From the NCBI GenBank assembly GCA_015680685.1, contig MNCI01017497.1:1172633-1236632 (forward strand): a stretch of 64,000 bases of DNA, written 5' to 3'. Shown in pieces: positions 22,901 to 33,999 of the stretch (position 1 is its first letter; the number at the start of each line of letters is the position of its first letter). Source of the DNA: Gnetum montanum (Eukaryota; Streptophyta; Gnetopsida; Gnetales; Gnetaceae). The position numbers were made by a program, and so were the translations under genes. The notes under the pieces were generated by a model that ran no database searches, had not been told where the DNA came from, and saw only the letters and a list, made by a program, of their open reading frames with translations.

Positions 22901-25380
22901 ATATACTCTCCTTATGTTTTTTTCATCCTTAAACAAGTCCATGTTCACTATCGTTTTCTAGCTCTAATACTCCTTTTATATTCCTATGCTCCAATACTTT
23001 GATTTCTTCTTTAGGGTTGAAGTTGTATATCCTAATGTTTTCTTACTTATCTTGCAAAAAAAAGTATATGTGAAAACAATATAGGAAAATTAAATCAATT
23101 AAATTTTATTTTATCAATACTTACCTTATTCTCTAAGATAATGACAAGAGGTGAATTAAAGATCTACCAGCCACCAATCACCAATCCTAACTATGGTCAC
23201 ATAAAGTGTAGCTTATCCAAGTGAAGGTAGGGAAAATCCTTATTCTACTTGCATGACCCTAGATATTTTGCTTATCTAATTATAATAAAAATTAAACAAT
23301 AAAGAAAATTATAAATAAATATATGGTTAAGATACTCCTTGATCTTAATAAACCTTAAGAACTAATGAACGTATTTGTAGTTCTACCTTAAGTGGTATAT
23401 GGTCAAATGGTCTTATTTAGGATGGAAGGGCTTGATCTTACTTCTTATCAACTTCATCTTTAGAAATTAACTATAGTAACTTGGTAACTTGGAAGAATCA
23501 GACATTGTACTAAATATAATCTAAGGTCTCAATAAAGAATGATGTTAACCCATCTTCATTAATCATGATAGAGTAATTACTGAGCTATGGTTCTTAATGA
23601 ATATGATCCATCAACATCATCAATTTGTAAATTCTAGGATTTGATTTATCTATTGAAGACTTGAATGAATTGCATGTTGAATTAATGGGAACATCTTCTT
23701 CAATTGAGTTTATCCTCTAAAGATTCTTTTATAGATCCATATTTTAAGAATTGATAAACACTACTTTTAGCTTTCACATTAAAGTATCCACAAAGGAAAA
23801 ATGATACTAGATTGATATTGGTATGATTAAGGAATAACTTATTCTTGAAACTTTCCTTTATTTTCTTAATCAAGTATGCCCCTTGACATAGTCTAACATC
23901 TGAACATGTTGATTTGGGGATTAAATGTATGTTAAGTACACATACATATTTTCCTAATAAATGGATTTTTAGTATCAATGCCAAGGCTATGTGGCTTTTT
24001 TAGAATCATTCTTTCTTATCCATAATTTGAACTTTTGAAATTTCAAAGATCATATCTTCTAATCTCCATTCAAAGCTTTATACCAATTCAAACTTGGCTT
24101 CTTTATAAAATATTGTGCAACCATCTATGTTATGATCTTTGCATCCATACAAATTGGATGGTTACACAAATTTGAATGGCTCGAAAGAAGAAATTCCAAA
24201 AGAATATTTTTTCTTGTAAATACCTATGTATCCCATCTTTTCCAAGTTTGGTTGAAATTGGTATAGAAATTTCCATTGTAAGACTTCTTTAGGCATAAGA
24301 CATCAGCATCCAAATTGTGTAACTATACTAAGATGCATGGGTATCAATACTCATGCTAGTCCAAGGCCCATGGTGGACATAGTGGATGTCATCCTTTACT
24401 GGCTATGGATCTTGCTAGCATGTTGTATGTTGCAACTTTCATTCTCATTTTTGGATTCTTTCCTAGGTCATTTATCTTCATGGGTATCATACACCTTTTC
24501 AGAATAAGATTATATGACTCTCCATGTTGTTTTATCATATGATTTAGTTGTAGGAAAAATTGATATACATCTTCTTGATCACTCTAGTTTACCAATTAAT
24601 TCATTAATTAATTTTGGATTGGTAACATCTAGCTACATTATTTAACTATTAATGATCTTTCTAACCCCCTTATGACATGAACTTTGGCAGTGTAACTAAT
24701 GGCATACTAGGGGTTAGAAAGCTAAGATAATCTATCTACATAGGTTAAGCACTTAATCATAAGACTCAAGACGTTACATTTGTTAGTCCTAATAATTAAA
24801 TAGTTAGGCATGGTTATTTAGTTTAAGTTATGGCTTCTTAAGAAATATTTTAAGATATAATCTAATTATTGGGTACTTAGATGATGAATCTGACCTTACC
24901 ATTAAGTTCATAAGGATGCAAAATATAAGGAATGACTATTCATGTGTTAAAAATGATCATTGTATGCCCAATTTATGCTAAAAATTAAGCCTTTGAAGGT
25001 CTTGTAGCACCATGTTGTCTAAGGAGTAAAAACTAATTTTGGAAGCTCTATAGGATTGATCTAACTTCATCATTGCATTTGGAATATTGAATTCTATAGT
25101 AAAAAATTCTTTGTTTACTAAGAAAGGCTTATGAAATCAAAAGTTATGACTTTTTAAGTTCAAAACTTTGGACACAGAAAACAAGACTTTCCAAGAGGTC
25201 ACTCATCCTAATACTACTCTAGAACAAGCATGCTTAATTATGGAATTTTTATCTAAAATACTACCATTTCATTGAATATTTTTATCTCCAAAATATCTTA
25301 GTGTTTTTTTTTTGAATTTCCTTTTAATTAATCAAAAATTTAAATTTTTTTGTTAATTAATAGAAAATGTTTTTGATAGC
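22901..25380 (-). other. H internal region, left part: no gene recognised
   Basis: AT-rich. A minus-strand frame of 94 codons at 23984-23700 has no family resemblance I can name, and others are shorter. The purine-rich stretch just inside the left LTR (minus strand: aaggagagtatat at about 22913-22901) could be the polypurine tract, consistent with the minus orientation. Confidence 0.5.
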
Positions 25381-25384
25381 CATG

Positions 25385-25685
25385 AGGTAGGCATTGGTAA
25401 CACTGGTGGTCTTCCTCAACAAAGAGGGAGGAATGAAATAATGGCATCGGTGGGCAAGCAATGAAGGCACCAACAATCTCCATTAGCGAGTGGAAAGGCA
25501 TGAAATGCTAGTGTTAGTAAATACCATGGGTGCAAGCACCAATGACACTAATGATATCCCACGATATGGAGGGAGGCATGGAATAATAGTGCTAATAGAC
25601 TCCATAGGGGCAGGCATTGATGGTGCTAGTGATGTTCCTCGGTAAGGAGGAAGGCATGGAATGGTAGCGTCAGTGGTGTCCATGG
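25385..25685. repeat. Minisatellite 1 in H: 4 units of about 75 bp
   Basis: Units begin near 25388, 25454, 25528 and 25605. Each has ggcattgatggtgctagtgat-like sequence, then gatatggaggga, then ggcatggaatggtag, then gtggtgtcc. On the minus strand the units translate to repeated IPCLPPYRG peptides. That frame is most simply a by-product of the repeat. The array is much richer in G and C than the rest of H. Confidence 0.8.
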
Positions 25686-26069
25686 TCATCACAGGCTACC
25701 AAAATTTCCAGCAGGATTTTCGGTGATGGTGGAGATGAAGGCATAGGTGAAAAAAACATGCACAGTAGTGGTGGAGGCACAGGCGTAGGAAGAAACACTG
25801 CATGTTAGTGAATAAGAATGATAAAAAATGTGACAGATTGCATGGTGATGGTTTTCACAAAGCAGGGTATAGTGGGAGGTGGACAAGATGCATATTAGCA
25901 TAGCAGCGGTAAGTGGCATAGCAACAACTGAAGGCAGTGAATAGCACAATGATAGTAGTGACTAGCACCCTGGAGACTGCAGGTGGTAGGCAGTGCATGA
26001 GAAGGAACAAGTCATAGCATGGTGGGAAGGCAGAGCAGATAGAGATAGAGCAAGAAGGTGTTATAGAGC

Positions 26070-26249
26070 TACATGGCCCTCAATGAGCCTGCGTGGCACT
26101 TTATAGGTCTGCGCAGCCCAAAATAGGTTCATGTAACTCCTTTATGACACATGCAGCCCCCATGGGTTCACATAGCCTTTTACAAGTCTGCATGATCCTC
26201 TACAAGGATCTTGTGGCCCTAGGTGAGCCTACATGGCCTAGAGGTTGTG
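26070..26249. repeat. Minisatellite 2 in H: 9 units of about 20 bp
   Basis: Units resembling tgcatggccctctatgagcc start near 26070, 26090, 26110, 26131, 26151, 26171, 26189, 26211 and 26230. That is a regular 18-22 bp period. It is rich in CpG and GGCC-type sequence in a very AT-rich setting. It is followed by a pure AT run (26256-26312). Confidence 0.8.
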
Positions 26250-27157
26250 TTGCCCAAAAATTTATTTATTTATTATATATTATTTTTTTATTATTTAAAT
26301 ATAAATGTATATTATTGCTAAACCAAGTGAATTGACTTTTTTTGCTATAGGAGCAAGGTTAAAATGTTATGGCTATAAACTAGGAGATCATTGGTTCAAT
26401 CGCAATCCTCAAATTTTGATATTTAATTTTTTTTATAATTCTTTTATTTTTACATGCATAAAATAAAAAATTTAAATGTTGATATCTCTTGAATTGTAGG
26501 TTTGACTAGGAAAAAATTTGTACCATTGGAATCATCTTGACAAGTACTACGCATTGGGCATGGTTTCAAGGTCCAAAACTTAATTTCAATTTTTAAGATT
26601 TTAAAAGATGAAGATAGCTTATTTTATCTAAATGAAATTGCTAGGTTGATTTAAGGGTGACATTATGACTTATAAATGACTTGGATGATTATAAATGATA
26701 TATTAATCCTTAAACACAATGATATAATACATTTTACCCTATGATTTGATACATATGATGTAGGCTTATTCTCTCATATGATGGTTATACCCTAGTGAGA
26801 TACTAAGAAGAGGGTTATGATAACATCACTACAAGATGGGTAAGAGTTACCTAGGTGTATCCTTATCTTACCAATGTATTTTGCAATTGATGAATCTTGG
26901 TAAGGTGTAATCAGATCTCCCTTGGTTAGTGATATTCATGAAAAAATTTTGTTGATAAGCGAGATTTATGTTGGATATGGTACACCTTCATAATTCTCTT
27001 GTAGATGTAAGATGCATGGTAATTTTCCATGAAAAATATTTAGAAGGTATCTTTTTGCTTAGCTTACATGGATTATCTCATACATGAGGTGCATTTGGTG
27101 GTGGTCCATGATTTGTCATTAGATTGTAGTTAGACCTTAATTTTGATTGGCCCTCAT

Positions 27158-27175
27158 GGTTTGATATGATACCAA
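27158..27175 (-). other. H primer-binding site remnant, initiator tRNA-Met type
   Basis: On the minus strand, directly inside the right LTR, the sequence reads TTTGGTATCATATCAAACC. Its TGGTATCATATC matches the canonical TGGTATCAGAGC at 10 of 12 positions. No comparable site lies inside the left LTR. Confidence 0.65.
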
Positions 27176-27176
27176 A

Positions 27177-27748
27177 TGTAACATCCTGTTCTTGGATATC
27201 ATGGCAAACATAAAATATACATTTATTAGACATTAGGCATAAGATGATAACATGGAAAATGTCAAATATATGTAATATTCGACATTAAGCGTAAAGAAAA
27301 TCATAAGGAAAATGTAGAAAGAAAAAAATCGAATGCTTTATTAATGTTGAATAATGTATCTAGGTCATGCTCTAGGTGTTTCTTGGGGTTTTCTTCCTTT
27401 GGCATATACCTCTTAGAGGAAATCCAACACTACTATCAAGGTTAGGCCTAGAACCAGCCAGAAGGGATGGCTGGTTCTCTTCATGTTCTTCTTCACTTGG
27501 AACTTGTTACTCACATTTAGCAACTCCACAAATCCATGCTAATGCAACCTATAATGCTTGGGTATAAATACCTTAGGTCAAACCCTCAAAGGTCACTTTG
27601 AAAGATATGTTCATTATTACAACATGCCCTTTTTGGGTCTTAATGATAACTTGTCCTTTTGAGTCACATTAGACTAATGTTAAGATTAGTTATGAAGAGA
27701 CACAATCTTTTTTATGCAATGACACTACTTGGGAATGGGGATGTTACG
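27177..27748 (-). repeat. H 5' LTR (right copy, 572 bp)
   Basis: The partner of 22352-22900. It contains a TATA-like ggtataaatacc (27560-27571), nearly palindromic, so it reads as TATA-like on the element's own minus strand. A duplicated-looking block (agccagaagggatggctggttc, 27457-27478) is shorter in the left copy. Confidence 0.85.
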
Positions 27749-27753
27749 ATTTG

Positions 27754-28250
27754 GGCATATTATTCAACAAGGAAACTTCTTATAGGCAACTCTTCCTATG
27801 AGTTAGTGTATGGAAAGTTACGCAAACTTCTATTCAAACTAAATTCTATACACTCACAACTACATGAGAACTTGACTTAAACATTAAGTTAGAATAAAAA
27901 GAATGATTCATGACACTTAACATTCTAGATGAAAATCAAAGAGTAGCTCTAATGATAAATGAAATGTACAAGGCATACAATAAACAATGCCATGACACAT
28001 AGATAAGGAAACTTATATTCAAAAGAAAAAAAGTTCTCTATTGGATTCCCATGCATGTGCTACAATGAACTAAGTTTTAGACATTATGGGAAGGATCTTA
28101 GATCATACATTCAACTTTTTATTTTGGGGCTATGATAATTTACCATTCAACAAGCTCTTAGAAGCACATGCTAGTCAACATCTAGTAACTTAAATCATTC
28201 ACAGACTTCCAAGTAACTAGCTGCAACACTAACATCTCATACAAAGAACA
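27754..28250 (+). pseudogene. D integrase, part after the H insertion
   Basis: The frame resumes with AYYSTRKLLIGNSSYELVYGK (27757 on). This is the continuation of the A-Y-R-T-x-x-K-T-P-I-G-x-S-P-Y-x-L-V-Y-G-K motif that ends integrase cores. The tail matches the E2 tail (6820-7150): decayed counterparts of E2's DENQ, CKTFNKQRHD and KVLYWNPIHVP stretches can be followed across frame changes and stops. Confidence 0.8.
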
Positions 28251-29700
28251 AGCTCGCTCAATTTTCTAGATATCCTCCTCCCAACTAAGTTATGGTAAAG
28301 ATATCCATCCACCATAACATCTTGACGAGAATGAAAGGGTTATTCTTCTTTTTTGTCTTGTAACATTCTTTATATGTTTTTCATTTTCTTTATATTTTAC
28401 TAGTTAACTTATATATTTTCCTTTTCTTATTTTTATTTTTATTTTTATTTATTCTTAATTAAAATTTTTGATTTTTTTCCATGGCTATTGTAAACTTTGT
28501 AAATTGATGAACACATATATCAAGTCATGATTTAATATATAGACCAATGTTGTCTTTTGGTTATGCTCTATACTAATAGTTTATTAGTTTTTTGGTGGTA
28601 TTAGGTAGTGATTTTATAACATCTACCCATTCCATTTGTCTTATGTGGAGTTTTGCATCATGGGAGCATGAAGGTTCATTTACATCGAGTCTAAAATAAT
28701 ATATGATCTTATTACCCACTAAACTCAGAAAGAATCAAGTGAGAATGAAAAAGGATGTGATCTTAAGAGAACTTGTGTTCTTTTCTCAACTTCCTTCTTA
28801 AGTTCTATGGCTCCTCATGAGTATATCATCACTTCTAATTTTGACCATAAAAGGAAGTATTCTTTGAATGATTTGGTTTTCAATAAATTAAAAAAAATTG
28901 GAATTCAAGGTACATCTTTCTAATAATCCTTTGTGCCATAAGCATTGGTTATGGAGTTGGAAAGACATGTTACCCATGCCTTAGGTTTGAAGATGTTCTC
29001 TCTGCTAGCTAGTAGGCCAAACTATTCTTAGAGCCATGCTATTGTAATCTTAAACCTAGTCTTCCTCACTAAGAAAACTTGGTAGCACTTTGGTGGGTCT
29101 AATTTGGTGAGATGTTGTTTCAAATTTCTATATAATTCTAAGATTTCTTCCTTTTAGAACCAGTTTATGGGGAGTGTGATGAATGTCCCACATTCCATTG
29201 CCTCTAGCTACTATCGTACAACTACATCCGTATGGTCAAATCACTTCATGTAGTCCATCTCATGGTGGTGAGCAGTGATTTTGAGTCTCTTAGTCCTAAG
29301 CATTTGTAAGATGACAAGAAAACTTAACATGCAAAAATTATTGTCAATCTAATCAACAAGATCCATTCTTTCCTAAGCTTACTATGAAGAGGTGGAGGAT
29401 TTGGCCATTTATACCCTTCCTTCACATGTAAGTTTCTAGAAGGGAAATCAACGTCATTATCCAACCTTAAAAAAATGAGAACAAGCCTTAATTGGTGAGA
29501 TATAGCTTACTTGGCATCTTGAAAGATGACGTTGAGGTAGTGTGGTCCCCTAATTCCTTTGTCATGATCCTTGGAGCAAGGTCAAAGTAAAGGAAGAAAA
29601 GAGAGTGATAGTATACAACCTTAGCAAGGTGGAGAAGTGCAAAGCTAAGGAAATGGCTCATGGAGATAAGGTATATTTGAGGACCACCACCTTACTATTG
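28250..29700 (+). other. D 3' region, non-coding
   Basis: 28300-29000 aligns with E2 7200-8020 and with J (minus strand, 1800-1000), for example cataagcattggttatggag beside E2's caagcattaattatgggac. The rest to 29700 has no clear partner in the window. No gene and no D LTR are recognised. Confidence 0.55.
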
Positions 29701-31845
29701 TGTTTCATTTTTTTTCTTTTTAACATATTGATCCTCATCAAAAAATCTATATAGCTTAATAATAATTGGGTCTAACTACACCATGACTATAACATGAATT
29801 GATATAATTGTATGTATATCTCCCAACATATCAAATTTTTTGTGGTTGTGCTCTTTAAACGTGAAATTTTTAAGAAAATTTTTATTGTATTGATCCATAT
29901 CGACTTAGGTATTGCCAATTGATATCATTGTATAATTAATATTAATACCCATTACGATTATGCTATTCAGATGCAACACTCTTAAGAAAAAGTCTTCCTT
30001 ATCGAAATTCATCAATTTGGTCAATGGAAATCGATACCTTCATACAATGATAAATTGAACTTCCTCACTCAATTGATAAATTTATTTATAAACTAAACAT
30101 GATTTCTTCCTATATCAATTAAAATTTCACTAATCCATATATTTGATAACATTGATCTCAAGACATCAATATGTTGACATCTATCGATATGTTGAGTCCT
30201 TAATGGACTTGTTATTTCTTAGCGTATCTATAGACATGATCTTGTGATTCCTCAATAAGATTAATATTTTTTTATAGGTCATTGCACCCTTTCATAGAAT
30301 AATTTTATTAGTTAATTTATTATTTAACATTACTTCTCTTTTTTCACTTCTTATCATTAGACATTATTATTAAGGTAGAAATTCACATATAACTCAGTCA
30401 GGAAGGCCCTTTCTAGGATTAATTGGGCTAAAACTTCACCTCACAATGTTTGCTTCGTTTGTTCGAAGGATGACTTACAATTTCAAGTTTCCACCATTCC
30501 TAAGTTTTAAGGATATAAGATGCATTTATTTCAACAAAATCATTCCTTAACTTTCTCTTGGATCAACTTCTATGCTAGTTATATCTTACTATCCTATTTG
30601 ATTTCAAGTTGCTCATGCCCCCCATACCATCCCCTTCCCACAATTAATCTAGGTTATGCCCTAAGCCTAGGTTAATTAGTGAAATTATTATTATTATTTG
30701 AGGTCATACTGAAGACAAGCTAGAAGAATAGATCAAAAGAAAAAAATGCCATGGATTTTATATATTCTCCACTATATATGATACACATGTAAGCTTTTAT
30801 CTTTTAATCATTAGTATCCATAGTGCTTTGCCATAGTAGGGATCTTGATCACTAATGCCTATGGAAGACAAATGGGAAATAATTAAAGGGTCAAAGGGTT
30901 TAATTACTTATGAACATGATAGCTGGTAGCTTGAAAGGACAATGGAGGGATAATTAAAATAGAAAAGAAAAGCTTAACAAAGGAAAAAACAATAGTCCTT
31001 GAGGTAAGAAGTAACACAAGCTCAGGGACTAAATAAGCCAAGTAAGGAAAATAGTTAAAAATGATGGCATTCATTAAAGTACATATTCAGGTAAGTTAAT
31101 CCACCTAGTACAATGTCATATCCTACCTTAAAGGTGATGGCATCTAAAATTATTTTTGGTGATTGCTACTCTGCCCACAAAAGAAGGTTTATGTGGGATG
31201 CTTAGAAACGTGTGCTTTAGGAATTGCACCAACTGCAAGGTTTTTGTGGAAGTGTGGCTCTTCTCATGGTTGAAGGTTCTTATGGAGCCATTTTTATTTT
31301 AAATATTATTTGTATTTTGTTTAGCATTAAAAATTTTTGTTCTCTTTTTCATTTCAAGAATATTTATACTTAGCCTTCTTGAACCATGAGGTTCTTATGG
31401 GAGCTAAATTCATTTTATATTCATTCAATTGGATGGGTTGCTCACATGGGCACTAATATAGTTTTAGATTCTTTTACTACCTTGGATGCTAGACCCAATA
31501 TAACACACCCTTTTCACCTTATTGACTATCTAAGTAGGAAACTCATAGAAATCATACACTTATAGGCATTAGCCTAAACTTAGCTATTTCACCCCTTGAC
31601 TCGTGGAACTTATACCAAAGGAATGTTGTTTGAAAAATAATAGAGTTTATTATATGTAAATTATTTTTTTATTAATCTAAAGCTCATGCTTAGATGGATT
31701 TATGATTTAAATTGACCTATATCAAGGTATAGAAAGTTCTCCTTCTCCCTTACATTCTAGACATGGCGCTAATGAATTATTTATAGTTCCAACTAACAAT
31801 AGGATTTTCTATTGCCCTCTACATTTTTCATGGTAAAAGTTGTAG
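29700..31845. other. Unassigned DNA left of F, probably F 3' region
   Basis: Follows (on the minus strand) the end of F integrase at 31850. AT-rich, with only short frames. 29776-30260 holds recurrent tgatatc / atcgata words on both strands. I found no LTR matching F's 5' LTR, so F's 3' end is either lost or too diverged to see. Confidence 0.4.
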
Positions 31846-31849
31846 ACTA

Positions 31850-32120
31850 TTGGATTTTTCCCTTAATTAATTTTACATTATTGAATAAGGATTTTTCTTG
31901 AAATTACTCTTCATAGCTTTAACCTCTAATAAAGCATTGTCATCACATGGTTCTTCCATGAGGTCCTGAGGATCACTTAATTTTACTAACTCATACTCTC
32001 ATAGATCATCTATTTGATATTGATGGTAATACTTAAGTCTCTAGCCATTCACTAGGAGTATGGTAGATAAGTCTTCTATGGGTGCAATCAGGACGCTTTC
32101 ATTGCTATGGGGTTATAAGA
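31850..32120 (-). pseudogene. F integrase C-terminal tail (left of solo LTR G)
   Basis: The minus-strand frame has the pattern S-N-E-S-V-L-I-A-P...ILLVNG*RLKYY, the family's H-G-x-V-E-I...V-N-G-Q-R-L-K motif at the end of OTA-type integrases. It continues directly from KLTTWWEGPYLV at 32912-32950 once the solo LTR and one duplication copy are removed. It then runs into EYELVKLSDPQDL before losing similarity. Confidence 0.75.
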
Positions 32121-32125
32121 CTAGG

Positions 32126-32906
32126 TGATGAAACGCGATATCGCATGGGCCGCGATATCACGTAGGTGTGCTGCCAAGTCTATAAATAAGAGGTGGCTCT
32201 CCCTTATTTCTCATCCTAGGCTTAGACCGCAGCGAAACTCTGGTAATTTGATCCCTCCATAGATAGAATATTTTCCATGTGCCCGCAGTAGGAGCTCCAA
32301 AGTGAACGGATCTTTATTCGAGCAAATATTGTACTTGAACACATGTTTGTGTATGGCAATAAAGATGAACTTCTTGGATAAACCTTGTAGTGCATGGAAT
32401 AGGCTAAATAGGATTTTATTTATTATCATTTATTTTTTACCATTTAAATGCTTTATTAGCCATTAAATATTTCTCAACCCTTCTCTCCTAGTTAAGTGCC
32501 TCAGTACGACTGCTTCGAGCACATGCGTTACGCTTGGTGATCCTAGCAACGATTAGCATTTGGTAACCAAGGTTGCATTGGTTCAGGGTGTGAACGGTAA
32601 GTGGGAACGGATGCTGATGCTAGGTTAATTCAGACTTAGTTAGTTAGTTAAAGTTAGTAATTAGTCTCTTCATCCTTCACCTTATTAGCATAGGAGATAA
32701 AACTGAAAAGACATAAAAATCATATACCTCAGACTTACTTAACCATACAACTGTGACAACTACAAGTAAGTCTGGGAAGACAACAAATAATTAACCTTAA
32801 GTGTTTCATGAGGCGTGTAGGCACTTAGTCTATGGAGTTTGACTAGATCGTGCGTGCTACGCTCATATTCGTATGGTTGAGTGTAGGGGTATCTCGCCAC
32901 TCATCA
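32126..32906 (+). repeat. G: solo LTR (781 bp) of the J/E2 family with perfect TSD
   Basis: It starts TGATGAAACGCG and ends CACTCATCA. It is flanked by CTAGG at 32121-32125 and 32907-32911, a perfect 5-bp duplication. It aligns with the J LTR (reverse complement) and the E2 3' LTR. TATAAATA is at 32181-32188 and AATAAA at 32358-32363. Near the left end are palindromic CGCGATATCGC (32134-32144) and CGCGATATCACG (32151-32162). It keeps many CpG sites that its relatives have lost, which suggests a young insertion. It lies inside the integrase tail of F. Confidence 0.93.
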
Positions 32907-32911
32907 CTAGG

Positions 32912-33990
32912 TATGGACCTTCCCACCAAGTTGTTAGTTTCCCTAGAAATTTGTGTAATCTTGTATTATATAATAAGAATTTATCATCTTCCAAGAAGTT
33001 TTTCATTAGTATGTTTTTATCATGCATAAATTTCATTTGTTTTTTTAATTATTCTTTACTTATCAAGTGCATGCATGCATAATTTGTTAAGTTCATTTAA
33101 TTAAGTCTTGATTAGTTTCCACATTAAAATTTAATTGATGTGCTAATCTTAGGAATTGATATTTTATTTCAATAGGAAATAAACACTATTTACCATAAAC
33201 CAATTGTTAAGATGAATATCCTAAATTTTGTTTATAAGTAATCCTATAAGCCCAAAGTGCATCTTGTAGTTTCCTAGACCAATCTTTCTTTTTAGCATAA
33301 ATAGTTTTGATTAAGATTTTTTGAATGAGTCTATTAGCATTTTTGACATAACCATTTGTTTGGGGATGATAGGCAGTGGCTATCTTATGTTGGATTCTAA
33401 AAGACTTAAGGAATTTATCAATTATTTTATTTGCAAAAAAGATTCCTTGATCATTAATGATTGCTCATGGAATTTCAAACCATGTTAAAATGTGTTCTCT
33501 TAGAAAAGACAACTACTTTAACATCATTTATTGGAGTATATTTAGCCTCTACCCATTTATTAACATAATTGATACATACTAAGATATACTAACATCCATT
33601 GGAAGGTGGTAATGCCCTAAAATGTCTATCCCATAAATCAAAAGTTTTTGTTAGTAGAATGGGATTAAGTGGCATCTCTTGTCTTTTTGTCATTGCCCTT
33701 AAACGTTAACACTTTTCACACCTTTGGACATATATTTGAGCATCTTTAAAATAGTAGGCCAATAAAAACCACTCTATAATATTTTTATAGTAGTTTTATG
33801 ACTATCAAAATGTCCAGCTCCAAAGTCATCATGACACATGCATAGGATTTCTTATTATTCTTCTTCTGTCACACATCTGCTTGCCAAGTCATCCTTACAT
33901 CTTCAATAGAGATATGGTTCATTCCAAATATACTTGGATATGCTTCTTAAAAAAGGCTTCTTTTCCTCCTCACTCCATTGAGTTGGCATT
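32912..33990 (-). pseudogene. F integrase core and DNA-binding part, decayed
   Basis: On the minus strand: a zinc-region remnant (CEKC near 33715), then the start of the core, FDLWDRHFRALPPSNG (33640-33600), where the catalytic Asp of W-G-I-D-F is changed to His. YILVCINYVNKWVEAK (about 33590-33540) follows. Then come several frame breaks, and KNFLEDDKFLLYNTRL, KLTTWWEGPYLV (to 32912). The last two match the C-terminal integrase part of element I (59300-59420). There are many stops. The frame continues at 32120. Confidence 0.8.
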
Positions 33991-33999
33991 TTTATTGTG

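Larger units (their letters stand above)
22347..27753 (-). mobile_element. H: non-coding LTR retrotransposon nested in D integrase
   Basis: Two direct LTR-like repeats (22352-22900 and 27177-27748) flank 4.3 kb. The integrase frame of D is interrupted exactly at their outer edges. Five-base flanks CTTTG (22347-22351) and ATTTG (27749-27753) are a target-site duplication with one mismatch. The initiator-Met primer-site remnant lies inside the right LTR, which fixes the orientation as minus. The internal region has no recognisable gag or pol. It fits a large non-autonomous derivative (LARD-like). Confidence 0.8.
18300..29700 (+). mobile_element. D: Ty3/gypsy element of the J/E2 family, interrupted by H
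   Basis: The order is gag tail, protease (19195-19730), RT (20270-20930), RNase H (to 21490), integrase (21560-22351, resuming at 27754), then the family's 3' region (from about 28250). H is inserted in the integrase at the codons of the D-A-L-W-A-Y motif. No LTR of D is recognised. Its protease closely resembles J's, and its RNase H/integrase resemble E2's. Confidence 0.75.

Noticed and set aside
25483-25949. Minus-strand frames with repeated IPCLPPYRG peptides as a repeat protein gene
   Set aside because: The peptide repeat follows directly from the 75-bp DNA minisatellite. There is no start context, no conserved neighbour, and the array is degenerate.
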